The position numbers were made by a program, and so were the translations under genes. From NCBI GenBank assembly GCA_003116975.1, contig BGKB01000129.1:62001-126000 (forward strand): 64,000 bases of DNA, in the 5' to 3' direction. Source of the stretch: Aurantiochytrium sp. KH105. Its lineage: Eukaryota; Sar; Bigyra; Thraustochytrida; Thraustochytriidae. Positions 18,964 through 27,807 of this stretch are shown piece after piece (position 1 is the stretch's first letter; every line of letters starts with the position of its first letter). The notes under the pieces are model-generated. The model searched no databases and had not been told where the DNA came from. It was given only the letters and a program-made list of their open reading frames with translations.

Positions 18964-19758
18964 TCATGTCCGGGCTTCGAGAAGCAGGTCGACGAAATGG
19001 GCAAAGTCGTCAACGACCACGTCAGGCGCGCTGCTGTGCTTCGACTCGTCGCCCGAGGTGTACTTTCCAGTACGCGCAAGCACGCCCAACAGACCATGCT
19101 CTTTGGCGGCGAGCGCATCGTCTCGGACATCGTCGCCAATCATGGCAACTTCTTCCAGTGCAAGATCAGGGATTCCAAAGCTTGCAAGGGCTTGCATGAA
19201 AAATCCGCGAGAGGGTTTACCCAAGACGATCGCCTCGGTGTCGCTCGCATACTCGAGAGCAGACACAAAAGCACCGGGGCCGATTTTGATGCCACCGTCC
19301 GAAGTAGCGAGATATCGGCCTTTGTGCGCTGCGAGGAGCGGCGTGCCTCGCTGCAGCGCCTTGAACGCACGGTCGAGGGCCTCATAGTGCATCTGATCGG
19401 GCGCCAAGCCGACCACAACGCCATCATGCTCCTGGTCCTCGGGAAGATTTCGTGCCTCGAAATCTTCACGTGCCGAGGGCGAAAGTAGCAAGAGAGGATT
19501 TCTGAGGCCGCGGCGGTCGACCTCGGCGCGCACAGCCGTGAGGGACGTGAAGAGTTCTTCCTCGCGGACGTCGAGCCCGAGCCTCTTGACGCGCGCCAGG
19601 AGCGCCTGCTTGCTCTCCTTGCTCGTGTTCGACACGAACCGCACCGGCGTCTCGCTCGCCCTCAGCCTCTGCAGCGCCGCCACGGCGTCGCCCACCACCT
19701 GGTCGCCCACGTGCAGCGTCCCATTCAGGTCCACCAGCACCGCGCGCAGCTTCTCCAT
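18964..19758 (-). CDS. HAD-superfamily phosphatase, HDHD2/LHPP-like
   Basis: A 264-residue protein, close to the usual length of HDHD2 (about 259). Motif I is VDLNGTLHVGD, with Asn where most HADs have the second Asp; HDHD2 relatives also deviate here (DLSGT). Motif II is in FVSNTSKES, the motif III lysine is in VLGKPSRGFF, and motif IV is MIGDDVRDDA. A C2-type cap lies between motifs II and III. The fold predicts a Mg-dependent phosphohydrolase on an unknown small substrate. Replacement of the motif I acid/base Asp could reduce or alter activity. The start at 19758 fits the family; an upstream open frame to 19998 encodes Glu/Arg-rich and repeat-derived sequence. It is divergent from histidinol dehydrogenase. 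Confidence 0.88.
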   Translation of the reverse strand: MEKLRAVLVDLNGTLHVGDQVVGDAVAALQRLRASETPVRFVSNTSKESKQALLARVKRLGLDVREEELFTSLTAVRAEVDRRGLRNPLLLLSPSAREDFEARNLPEDQEHDGVVVGLAPDQMHYEALDRAFKALQRGTPLLAAHKGRYLATSDGGIKIGPGAFVSALEYASDTEAIVLGKPSRGFFMQALASFGIPDLALEEVAMIGDDVRDDALAAKEHGLLGVLARTGKYTSGDESKHSSAPDVVVDDFAHFVDLLLEART

Positions 19759-19901
19759 CCCCCCGCTCCCTCCGCGCCCCGGCGTGCGCCTGCGCGTCCA
19801 GCCCTCCTCTTCTCCCCGCGCGCCCGCGCCCTCCTCCGCGCTCTGCTGCTGCACCTGCTCGCGCTCGTGCTCGCGCTCCTCGTACAGCTCGCCGCCGGCG
19901 C

Positions 19902-20045
19902 CGTGCACGGTGCCTCTTGTTATCGTGCACGCTAACTCATCACTATCGTGCACGGTGCCCTTTGTTATCGTGCACGCTGACTCTTCGCTATCGTGCACGG
20001 TGCCATCTTGTTCTCGTGCACGCTAACTCGTCGCTATCGTGCACG
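19902..20045. repeat. Seven evenly spaced CGTGCACG palindromes
   Basis: Perfect 8-bp palindromes start at 19902, 19924, 19947, 19969, 19992, 20015 and 20038. Spacing is 22-23 bases, about two helical turns, so all face the same side of the DNA. Two spacer types alternate (GTGCC...TTGTTAT and CTAACTC...CTAT), giving a unit of about 45 bases copied roughly three times. It looks like a multimeric transcription factor binding array, though no factor is known to me. Confidence 0.8.
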
Positions 20046-20110
20046 GTACGCCCCGCCGAACGTGCGGCTCGCGGCGCCGCTCCGGAAGGGAGGAAGAAGG
20101 GGGCTCGGCG

Positions 20111-20160
20111 CTTGCTTGTGCTTGCTTGTGCTTGCTTGTGCTTGCTTGTGCTTGCTTGTG
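20111..20160 (+). repeat. Five exact copies of CTTGCTTGTG
   Basis: Five perfect 10-base tandem copies without a mismatch indicate recent expansion. They lie in the promoter or leader of histidinol dehydrogenase. Confidence 0.85.
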
Positions 20161-20350
20161 GCTCTTGTGCCTGCGCCTGTGCTTGTGGCGGGGGGCGCTC
20201 GGCGCGCCTTCCTCGGGGCGGCGGCGTCCGCGGCGCGGCGTCGGAGGGAGGGAGGGAGGAGCGCGCGCGCGGCAGAACCCGATCGTCCGCGGCGCCCGGT
20301 TGGAGGCTGGCTTCCGCGGCGGGGCAGCGCAGCGAGGGAGGCAGCAGCGC

Positions 20351-20410
20351 AGCAGAGCGCAGCAGAGCGGAGCAGAGCGGAGCAGAGCGGAGCAGAGCGG
20401 AGCAGAGCAG
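20351..20410 (+). repeat. Six tandem copies of AGCAGAGCGG (10-base unit)
   Basis: Four units are exact and the first and last each differ by one base. The tract is purine-rich with a 10-base period, ending 54 bases before the histidinol dehydrogenase ATG. Confidence 0.8.
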
Positions 20411-20463
20411 GGCGCCGGCGAGAGCGAGAGGCGCGGCGCAAGGCGAGCGAGCGGGTCGGCGAG

Positions 20464-21816
20464 ATGGCGCAGCTCCGAGAGGTGGCGGCCAAGGACGTCA
20501 AGGGGCTGAAGCTGGACCCCGTGGACGAGAAGACGCTCGCGGGCGCGCAGGCGATCCTGAGCGACGTGGAGAAGGATGGCGAGAAGGGGTTCCTCAAGCA
20601 CGCCGAGCGGCTCGGCGACCTCAAGGCGGGCCAGAACTTCATGATCGGCAAGGACGAGCTCAAGGCCGCCTTTGATGCCCTCCCCGAGAAGGACCGCGGC
20701 GTCCTCGAGCGCACAGCAGACCGCGTTCGCAAATTCGCAGAGGCGCAGCGCGGGTCCATCAAGGACATTGAGGTCCCCGTCCCCGGCGGATCCGCGGGCC
20801 ACCAGCTCGCGCCCGTCCGCGTGGCGGGATGCTACGCGCCCGGGGGACGCTACCCCCTCCCCTCGTCTGTGATCATGACTGCCGTCACGGCGCGCGTCGC
20901 TGGTGTGGAGAGCGTCTGGGTCGCCTCGCCCAACCCGCAGCCCGCGACGCTGGCTGCCGCCTTCATCGCTGGCGCGGACGGCCTTCTGGCTGCTGGCGGC
21001 GCCCACGCGATTGGCGCTTTTGCCTATGGCCTCGAGGACAAGATCCCGGCCTGCGATGTCATTGTTGGACCTGGCAACAGGTGGGTCACGGCCGCCAAGA
21101 AGCTCGTCTCGGGCCTCGTCTCCATTGACATGCTCGCCGGCCCTAGCGAGTGCCTCGTCATGGCAGACTCGACCGCGGACCCCGCCGTTATTGCCGCTGA
21201 TCTCCTGGCTCAGGCCGAGCACGATACTGACGCCCTCCCCGTCCTCGTCACCTGGGACAAGGAGCTTCCTGCCAAGGTGAACACCGAGCTCAAATCACAG
21301 CTCGAGACCCTTACCACGGCCGAAGTCGCCAGTGTTGCCGTCAGCAAGGGCTTCTACGTGATCGCCGCCGACAAGGAGGAGGCCATCACCGTGACGTCCA
21401 CGGTTGGCCCCGAGCACCTCGAAGTCATGACGACGGACGCCAAGGCTGACACCGCTCGCATCTCGAGCTACGGTGGCGCCTTTATCGGACAAAAGTCTGC
21501 CGAGGTCATTGGCGACTACGGCGCCGGCCCGAACCACGTTTTGCCCACCAGCGGGTCTGCTCGCTACACGGGTGGTCTTTCTATTTTCACCTTTTTGCGC
21601 ATTCGCACCTTTTTGCGCATGGACGACGAGGATTCGACCGAGCAGACTGAGCTTTTCAACGATGCCGTGCACCTTGCGCGCATGGAGGGTCTCGAAGGCC
21701 ACGCTCGCGCCGCCGAGGCTCGCCTCAAGGGTATCAACAAGCGCGCGAATGGCGCCGCAGAAGAAAACGGCGATGCTCCGGAGCCAAAGAAGGCCAAGAC
21801 TGACGATGCCGAATAA
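20464..21816 (+). CDS. hisD: Histidinol dehydrogenase
   Basis: Catalyses the last two steps of histidine synthesis, oxidising L-histidinol to L-histidine with NAD. The 450-residue single-domain protein carries the family core: VGPGNRWVTAAKKLV, IDMLAGPSE, the zinc-site Gln and His in LLAQAEHDTDA, the catalytic pair in VGPEHLE, the Asp in GDYGAGPNHVLPT, and a C-terminal EGLEGHARAAEAR histidine. It is monofunctional, unlike the fungal HIS4 fusion. A charged tail of about 25 residues (RANGAAEENGD..PKKAKTDD) exceeds the family and looks like a nuclear signal or simple disorder. The ATG at 20464 follows GCGAG and begins the conserved part; the longer upstream frame is repeat-derived. A candidate AATAAA lies at 21980. 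Confidence 0.95.
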   Translation: MAQLREVAAKDVKGLKLDPVDEKTLAGAQAILSDVEKDGEKGFLKHAERLGDLKAGQNFMIGKDELKAAFDALPEKDRGVLERTADRVRKFAEAQRGSIKDIEVPVPGGSAGHQLAPVRVAGCYAPGGRYPLPSSVIMTAVTARVAGVESVWVASPNPQPATLAAAFIAGADGLLAAGGAHAIGAFAYGLEDKIPACDVIVGPGNRWVTAAKKLVSGLVSIDMLAGPSECLVMADSTADPAVIAADLLAQAEHDTDALPVLVTWDKELPAKVNTELKSQLETLTTAEVASVAVSKGFYVIAADKEEAITVTSTVGPEHLEVMTTDAKADTARISSYGGAFIGQKSAEVIGDYGAGPNHVLPTSGSARYTGGLSIFTFLRIRTFLRMDDEDSTEQTELFNDAVHLARMEGLEGHARAAEARLKGINKRANGAAEENGDAPEPKKAKTDDAE

Positions 21817-22299
21817 ATGACCAAGAAGCATCCAATGCATCCATGGCAAGGTCGGGGAAAAGAATAGTGATGCTATTGTCAAAGCAGCGCGCCACACCAC
21901 CGCACCGTGTCGCGTCTTTCCCCTTCCTTCCCAGCGAAGAGCTGCTTCTTCATCATCCGTCCCGTCTCTGCTTTACGAGAATAAATTAGGAATTGAAGAT
22001 GCAGGTCTCCAATTTTTTTTATATGTTTTTTCTTTCCTTTGGTCGATTCGATTCACGAGCTGGCTCTACATTCCCCGCGCATTACTTTCTCCTTTTCTTC
22101 TTCTCTCTCTCTCTCTCTCTCTCTCTTCTCTTTAGCCCACTGCGGTTAATTTGGATAACCTTGTTTTGCCATGTCGTGTTCTTGGCCACCAAGGGTGGGA
22201 CAAAACAACAACTTCTTGCAGACGAGGCGGCAGCGGCTGAGGGCGCTCGCAAATCCCAATTGCTTTCACATCATCGATACACACTTGTACACAAGCAGC
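21817..22299. other. Intergenic region between histidinol dehydrogenase and GXWXG genes
   Basis: It contains a candidate AATAAA at 21980-21985 and a (CT)n tract at about 22101-22126 in the likely promoter of the next gene. An upstream in-frame ATG at 22171 exists but adds no conserved sequence. Confidence 0.5.
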
Positions 22300-23196
22300 A
22301 TGGGCGACGGAGACGTGCCGCGCGAAAGACCGCTCCGTGCGGCGTTACATCTTGCTCGCCATCTTGCGAGCCCGTGGTGGATCTTGCAATTCGTGAAATC
22401 TCCCATCTCGTATCCACGGCGCCTTGTCGTGTTTATCCTCTTTCTCTGGGGTCTTGGGCGGCTACGCAGCCACGACCCTACGGTGCGCCTTACGGAAAGG
22501 AACAAGGTTGTCATTTATTTGCCAAGGCTACTTTGCGATGTTCTTGCGAGACTGGCATGGCCTCTGAATATGCTCCTCGATGTTGCACCTCTTGCAGCAC
22601 AAATGTACTTTGCCCGTAAACCGGGCGTTTGGCCCATGCCTGTCAAGGATCTTGAAAGCATGCAAACGTCAGGTGATGCTAGTAAGGCGCGCGAATCAAT
22701 TCTCAGCGAGAAGGTGTCCGTCGTGCCTGAGGAGACGCTCACTCAGCTTTTTGGTACGCTCGAACCAGCTCACGCCGAGGATTTGGTGGCGAAAACCTGG
22801 GAAGGCAAGGTGATTCGCACGGGAACACGGGCGCTCGATCTCGTTGACCTTGTGCTCGCGCGTCCTCTTCTCGTTTTGGGCGTAGGCTGGGGCAAGCGTT
22901 TCCGCGCGCCTCACCGGGGCGATGCACTCATCCTGCATTGGATGGACAAGATTTACTTTCCCATGCCCATGTACGGAAACGCAAGCATTGTTGACATGGA
23001 GTATGCTGGCAAGACTCAAGCCACGGCGAGATACAACCATCAGCCTTGGAACGAGCATTTCAGAATTCTCAATGACGGCAAGGAATCGGGTAAAATGGTT
23101 CTTCTCGGCGCTTGGTGCACTCGCGACACCATTGGCGGCTGGTTTACCTTGACGCACCAGACCGAGGTTGAAACGCTCTCTGCATCTATCGCTTGA
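22300..23196 (+). CDS. GXWXG / DUF4334-like protein with N-terminal membrane segment
   Basis: A 298-residue protein. A hydrophobic segment near residues 40-55 (RLVVFILFLWGLG) suggests membrane association. The C-terminal half resembles the GXWXG domain (LFGTLEPAHAEDLVAKTWEG, about 146-165). It is followed by a DUF4334-like block with YAGKTQATARYNHQPWNEHF, where the pattern of an aromatic-rich YxxQPxxxHF motif fits the family. These domains occur as small proteins in bacteria, fungi and algae with no assigned biochemistry. The ATG at 22300 is chosen because the preceding 43 in-frame residues are not conserved in character. The domain call rests on recalled patterns and is moderate. Confidence 0.6.
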   Translation: MGDGDVPRERPLRAALHLARHLASPWWILQFVKSPISYPRRLVVFILFLWGLGRLRSHDPTVRLTERNKVVIYLPRLLCDVLARLAWPLNMLLDVAPLAAQMYFARKPGVWPMPVKDLESMQTSGDASKARESILSEKVSVVPEETLTQLFGTLEPAHAEDLVAKTWEGKVIRTGTRALDLVDLVLARPLLVLGVGWGKRFRAPHRGDALILHWMDKIYFPMPMYGNASIVDMEYAGKTQATARYNHQPWNEHFRILNDGKESGKMVLLGAWCTRDTIGGWFTLTHQTEVETLSASIA

Positions 23197-23332
23197 AATT
23201 GAGGAACTGATCCAAAAAGTGGATGGCCACTCGAAGACATATCGTAATTGTGATTGATTTTTGCCAAGTATGAGAAGAGCTTCAATAATTGATTGTGAGC
23301 GTAATGAGACAGGCTTTCATTTGTTTGTACAA

Positions 23333-24020
23333 TTAGCATTCTGCTTGCAATTTGTGGCTTGGACTAGGTGCTGTGCTAGGTACCACCGTGCGAGGGTCGA
23401 GTGCCTCTTGCTGCGCAGCAATGGCAGCTTGCTCAAGACGAAGTCTTTCCTCCTTGTCAAGGGAATCGATGATCCACTGGTAGGGCGAGCTATTGAGTCC
23501 GAAAAAATGGACGAGGACCTCGCCTGCAAAGTTCAGGTCTGTCATTTTACGTGGTCAGATCAAAGATGCTCTCTCTCTCTCTCTCTTTCTCTTTCTTGTC
23601 AGCGACCTTCAAAGCGTTAGAACTTACTTCGAACGGTTTTGAAGGATGCGAATTTGAGTAGATCCCATGCCTTTTCCTTGGAGGAGATCTCTTGTGGCGC
23701 TTGTGGTGAGCTGCGGCGCAATGTGAGTAAAGGACCCTACCTAGCATTGTTCCTTGGGGCTGGCTGTTCGAAAAAGCTTACCTCCAATAATACGGCCCCC
23801 ATCTCTCTGGATCATCGGACGCATAGCCTTCGTCGTCTGAGTCATCAAATTCGTCAATGTCGTCGTCGTCTTCGTCCAGGGGGTTGTTAAGCTCATAATC
23901 TCCCATCCCTCGGGCAGTGTCGTCATCGTTCGAGGCGAACAGTGCAGACATGTCGCGCGCCTGCGTGGCCATCATGATTTCTATCCCTTCCTCTGCAACG
24001 TGATTGGTCTCTGTCTGCAT
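23333..24020 (-). CDS. FAM177-family protein, three exons
   Basis: The gene appears only after splicing: exon 1 23782-24020, exon 2 23628-23710, exon 3 23333-23538. Donors are GTAAGC and GTAAGT, acceptors are CAG, and the frame stays open across both joins, giving 175 residues. An acidic stretch (DEDDDDIDEFDDSDDEG) precedes WGPYYW, and FAGEVLVHFFGLNSSPYQW follows near residue 115. This matches the FAM177 layout of an acidic region, WGPYLW, then FLG..A..FG...PKYQY. FAM177 proteins are small and poorly characterised; the human member is Golgi-associated. The start at 24020 is provisional, since the frame runs on to 24107 and an earlier exon is possible. It is tail-to-tail with the GXWXG gene. 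Confidence 0.7.
23539..23627 (-). other. Intron 2 of the FAM177-like gene
   Basis: 89 bases, donor GTAAGT, acceptor ACAG. It contains a (CT)n tract at about 23569-23586 (GA-rich in the transcript). It splits an Asn codon after its first base. Confidence 0.7.
23711..23781 (-). other. Intron 1 of the FAM177-like gene
   Basis: 71 bases, donor GTAAGC, acceptor CGCAG. It splits a Ser codon after its second base, and both flanking frames agree. Confidence 0.7.
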
Positions 24021-24595
24021 GGCCAGCACCCCAAGTGAGGAAGAGGAGCCCCATCGATTTGGTCTGTGAAGCCCGTCATCTCTCGCGAACGGTAAACTGT
24101 GCCGCATTGCCGCGGTGTGCGAAACCCATTTTCTAAATTGGCAATGATCACGTTATTTCTGCCATGCATTGTGTTTGGCCTCGATTTGCAGTCTGAATAG
24201 CTTTTTCGCTTCTCCTCGTGAGCGCCGTAGTCTGTGACGCATGTAAACTTCTTGTGAGAAATTGCCACATGGATTTTACTGATGATGATGGTGATGGTGA
24301 TGGCGACGATGACGGTGATGTTGATGATGACGCGCAGCGATGAGTTCTTTGTCGCATCCTACGTCTCGTTTGTCTTTGCCGTGCGACCAGTCCAAGGCGT
24401 GCATCATGAGCCCGATACACGTAGGCGTGCATGCCACCGTGGCGCGGGACTTGTGTGCAGTGACAATGTGCCAATCGTCATTGTGTTGTCAATCAAACAG
24501 AAAAGCAGAGCAAAAGAAGGCCGGCCAACAGAAGTCGATCCGGATCCGGAGGCAGCGGCGACGAGAGGACGTGCGCGCAAAAGCGCCAAGGAAGG
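24021..24595. promoter_or_regulatory. Putative bidirectional promoter
   Basis: The gap lies between the FAM177-like gene (minus) and the RUN/TLDc gene (plus). It contains a degenerate GAT/GGT triplet tract at about 24274-24335. An additional 5' exon of the FAM177-like gene cannot be excluded here. Confidence 0.4.
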
Positions 24596-27500
24596 ATGAA
24601 GAAGTCGTGGTGGTCGAGCGCCGCTGAGTCCGCGGGGGCCGCGGGCGAGGCCCTCGGCAGCCTCTCGAGGTCGCTCGCGACGAGCGCCATGTCGAACATG
24701 GGCGGTGACTCACGGCAGGCGGCCCTGGCCGAGCAGGAGCGACTCGGCCTCTTGCGCGAGCTCAAGGCTGCCGTACGCGCTACGATTGAAGAGGCGAGCA
24801 CGCGGTCCAAGGATCTCGACAAGGTCGAACTCGATGAGCGCGACGAGGCGATCAGGGAACTCCTTGTTTGGCTGGAAAGGTGTCTCTGGCACGGCTTGCG
24901 GCTCGAGGCCAAGGTGCGGCGAAAGTCCCCAGATGGTTCACGCTTTGTACTCGTCAAAGAGCCCGAGGTGAGTGTTTGGAACTGTGCGCAATACCTCCAG
25001 GGCAGTTCCGTGGACCCGCGTCTCGAAGCGCTGCTCACTGATGTCCAGGATCTGCTGTTTGTGCGATCCAACACGGGCAAGGGCCGAGCGTGGATGCGAC
25101 TTGCGCTCAATGAAAAGGTGCTCGATCTTGCCGTGTCCAAACTGGCAGCGCAAGCCGTTGTCATGCGCGTCTACTATGAATCGTACGCGCTCATGCGCAA
25201 TGAGGAGTCGAGCATGATCTTGGCGTCGATGCTGTCGGGGCTGAACGGTCTGGACATTAAAATTCACGTCGATGTCGAGTCTCTCGACACCTTGTCTCCT
25301 CCACTTCGAGGCGTCTCTGTACACGCGGCCTCCTCTTCTGCCTCGTTGTCGCAGCAACAGCGTTCGCAGCAGCGTTCGCAGCAGCAGCAACAACAACAAC
25401 AGCCGCTGAATCAGCAACAGCAGCCAACACAACGAGCGAGCGCAAATGGGGCACGACGAGGCAATGTCAAATTAGACATGGCAGCGCGGTCGCTTCGGCG
25501 TCGGGCGACAACGAAACGCAAACAGCTTGAGCAAGAACGTCGCAAGCTAGGGAAGTCAGTGGCGTTTCTGGGTAGCCCGCTCTCGCTCCAGGTGCAGACC
25601 GTGACTGTTTCGGCATTGGCGTACCAAGAGCCGAGTATTGCCGTGCCCAACATTTTGTTGCGCGCGATTGCACTTTTTTGGCAGTATGCTCCACGCGAGC
25701 ACGAGCCTACGGGTTTGTTCAGCTCTCGCGAAGGCCTGCGGCCTCATGTGATTGACGCGAAGCGGCGGCTCGACAGACTGCGCAGCGATGGCCTAACAAT
25801 CTTCAGCCGCGTTGACGTGGACGTCGATCTGAGCACGGCGATGTCCAGTATGGCGGCTACGACTCGCGCTGGTTTGAGCGAGCAACTTCAGCCGCAAGTT
25901 GTCGGTGGCATCATTACGACATTTTTGCAGGCCCTTCCCACATCGCTCATTCCCCAGGATGCCTACGAGCCTTTGTTGCTTTGCTCCCAGATTGATGACG
26001 CGGAGGCCCGTCGCCGTAACATCGCGTTGCTCATCGAAACATTTCCATTGGGCCATCGCGCCGTGCTAGACCTTTTGACGCGGACGCTCGATCACCTTTT
26101 CGGAGGGTCGGCGGAGGCCTTTGCAGCTGCGGCTTCGTCTTTGGCGCCCGCGGTTCTGCGTCCTGCGGGTGACGCGCCGCGACAAAACGTTGTGGAGCGT
26201 CAGGTTCTAGGTGAGGTGTTTACACACCACGTGGAGTGTCTGGGTAAGACGAGACAAGATTTGCGTGAGACGCGCGCGAGGCTCGCAGACAAGTGGGCTC
26301 GGCTCCGACGCTATCGCGATGATATGGCCACACCCGTTCGCGAGGTGACGCATGGCCCTGAACTCGACACATTGTGGGCGCTTCTTGACCCAAGCGAGGA
26401 TGGAAAGGAAAAGGGCGTCGATGGTACAGAGGATGACGAGCAAGACAAGCGTGTGGACGAGCAAGGTGGCAAGGATGCGGATGCAGGTTCGCGAGACTGG
26501 ACTGCGCGTGGTGCACAGTCCAAGAACATTCATGAAGACTTTCGTGGAGGCGGCAAATTTGCGCTGGAGATGGTGACGTATTTTGTGCGAGCACACCGTG
26601 CCAAGGCGCGGCTGATCATCAAGTCGCAAAAGTACCCGTTCATTCGTGCTGCCTCGCAAGTGGCACGCCTTTGCAGCGATGTTCTGCAGCTTTCGGCGCA
26701 GGACCATACCACGTTGCCGGAGACGCCGTGGTGGGGACTCCTGAGCGAGAGTGATGCGGTGCCTCGGGTCTTTTGCATGTCCCTCTTGCTGCTCGACATT
26801 AACTTTTGCGAATCTGGCGCGAGTATCACGGACTTTGGTCGCGTCGCGCAGGAGACACGCATTCACATGTCGGATCTCCTCTCGCTCGGACCGACGAGCG
26901 TAAACAAGTTGTGGCACAGCTGGATCCAGCTCCGCGCGGAGCGCATGTTGTGGGCCAAGTCCCAGCAGGGCAACGCTGGTGGTGGTGCTCCTGCATCAGC
27001 AGCACCGACGCCAGCACCAGCACTAGCACCAGCACCAGCACCAGCACCGCCGCAAGCCTCAGTCGGCGCCTCGACGCCTTTGAACGGCGAAGCACATTTG
27101 AGTGCAACGTCAGACGGCCCGAGGGCCACGCAAGAAGAGAATCAAGTGAGCGAGAAGACGCACAAGGAATCGACAAGTGCAAGTGTAGCGGCAACAACAA
27201 CAGCAAAGGAGGAGGGTAAACAGCAGCAGCAGGAGCAGCAGGAGGACGAAGCCGTGTACGCAGGCGTGGACCTAGACCAATTGCTCCCCGTGGTGCTTGG
27301 CTCCACGGAAACGTTGACCAAGACGCACATTGCCAAGCTCGAGGCGGCGTTACCGAGCGTGTACCAGGGCTACGACTGGAAGGCTGTCTTTTCCTCGAAC
27401 GGAAGCGATCACGATATTGGCGATTTTTACAACAACGCCGAGGGGCATGAGGCGACACTGCTGGTTGTCCGAGATAAGGGTGGTGCTATCTTTGGCGGAT

Positions 27501-27805
27501 TCTGCCCGCGCCCGTGGGCTTTGGGCAACGCCTCATACTATGGATCGCCGGAGACATTTTTGTTCACGCTGGAGCCCTCGTTTGCCGTGTATCGTGCGAC
27601 GCAGCGTAACGCGTACTTTATGCTTGCGAACGAGGATTCTTTGGCGCTTGGCGGCGGCGGCGAGTTTGGGTTGTTTTTGGACGAGGATTTCCTGGGCGGC
27701 ACGAGTGGGCCTTGCGAGACCTTTGACTCGCCGTGCTTGGCGTCCGAGGCAGACTTTTCATGTGTCTCGACGGAGCTCTTTGCGCTTCAGGTCCGCGCGC
27801 GCTGA
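24596..27805 (+). CDS. RUN - RhoGAP-like - TLDc multidomain protein
   Basis: A 1069-residue single-exon protein. A RUN-like domain (about 55-235) shows LVWLERCLWHGLR and GRAWMRLALNEKVL. A polyQ linker (about 252-280) follows. A RhoGAP fold (about 325-545) starts at FLGSPLSLQ, with TGLFSSREG in the arginine-finger position, VVGGIITTFLQALPTSLIP and SSLAPAVLRP. A coiled, Lys/Asp-rich stretch and a Pro-Ala-rich linker (about 795-835) precede a clear TLDc domain (about 905-1065: EATLLVVRDKGGAIFGGF, FLFTLEPSFAVY, ALGGGGEFGLFLDED, CETFDSP). RUN domains bind small GTPases of the Rab/Rap type and TLDc proteins protect against oxidative stress or bind V-ATPase, so a membrane-trafficking role is likely. 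The usual finger Arg after GxF is Ser, so GAP activity is doubtful. Confidence 0.82.
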   Translation: MKKSWWSSAAESAGAAGEALGSLSRSLATSAMSNMGGDSRQAALAEQERLGLLRELKAAVRATIEEASTRSKDLDKVELDERDEAIRELLVWLERCLWHGLRLEAKVRRKSPDGSRFVLVKEPEVSVWNCAQYLQGSSVDPRLEALLTDVQDLLFVRSNTGKGRAWMRLALNEKVLDLAVSKLAAQAVVMRVYYESYALMRNEESSMILASMLSGLNGLDIKIHVDVESLDTLSPPLRGVSVHAASSSASLSQQQRSQQRSQQQQQQQQPLNQQQQPTQRASANGARRGNVKLDMAARSLRRRATTKRKQLEQERRKLGKSVAFLGSPLSLQVQTVTVSALAYQEPSIAVPNILLRAIALFWQYAPREHEPTGLFSSREGLRPHVIDAKRRLDRLRSDGLTIFSRVDVDVDLSTAMSSMAATTRAGLSEQLQPQVVGGIITTFLQALPTSLIPQDAYEPLLLCSQIDDAEARRRNIALLIETFPLGHRAVLDLLTRTLDHLFGGSAEAFAAAASSLAPAVLRPAGDAPRQNVVERQVLGEVFTHHVECLGKTRQDLRETRARLADKWARLRRYRDDMATPVREVTHGPELDTLWALLDPSEDGKEKGVDGTEDDEQDKRVDEQGGKDADAGSRDWTARGAQSKNIHEDFRGGGKFALEMVTYFVRAHRAKARLIIKSQKYPFIRAASQVARLCSDVLQLSAQDHTTLPETPWWGLLSESDAVPRVFCMSLLLLDINFCESGASITDFGRVAQETRIHMSDLLSLGPTSVNKLWHSWIQLRAERMLWAKSQQGNAGGGAPASAAPTPAPALAPAPAPAPPQASVGASTPLNGEAHLSATSDGPRATQEENQVSEKTHKESTSASVAATTTAKEEGKQQQQEQQEDEAVYAGVDLDQLLPVVLGSTETLTKTHIAKLEAALPSVYQGYDWKAVFSSNGSDHDIGDFYNNAEGHEATLLVVRDKGGAIFGGFCPRPWALGNASYYGSPETFLFTLEPSFAVYRATQRNAYFMLANEDSLALGGGGEFGLFLDEDFLGGTSGPCETFDSPCLASEADFSCVSTELFALQVRAR

Positions 27806-27807
27806 GT

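Larger units (their letters stand above)
19759..20463. promoter_or_regulatory. Putative bidirectional promoter with three tandem arrays
   Basis: This 705-base gap separates the HAD phosphatase (minus) from histidinol dehydrogenase (plus). It contains seven phased CGTGCACG palindromes (19902-20045), five exact CTTGCTTGTG decamers (20111-20160) and six AGCAGAGCGG-type decamers (20351-20410). The last array lies just upstream of the histidinol dehydrogenase start, so it is probably in the 5' leader. Confidence 0.6.

Noticed and set aside
19759-19998. N-terminal extension of the HAD phosphatase through the palindrome array
   Set aside because: The extra 80 residues translate tandem repeats and Glu/Arg runs, while the HDHD2-like core begins at the ATG at 19758.
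21588-21623. 18-base tandem duplication inside histidinol dehydrogenase (CACCTTTTTGCGCAT twice)
   Set aside because: The encoded stretch has the same length as in other family members as I recall them, so it is not an inserted duplication.
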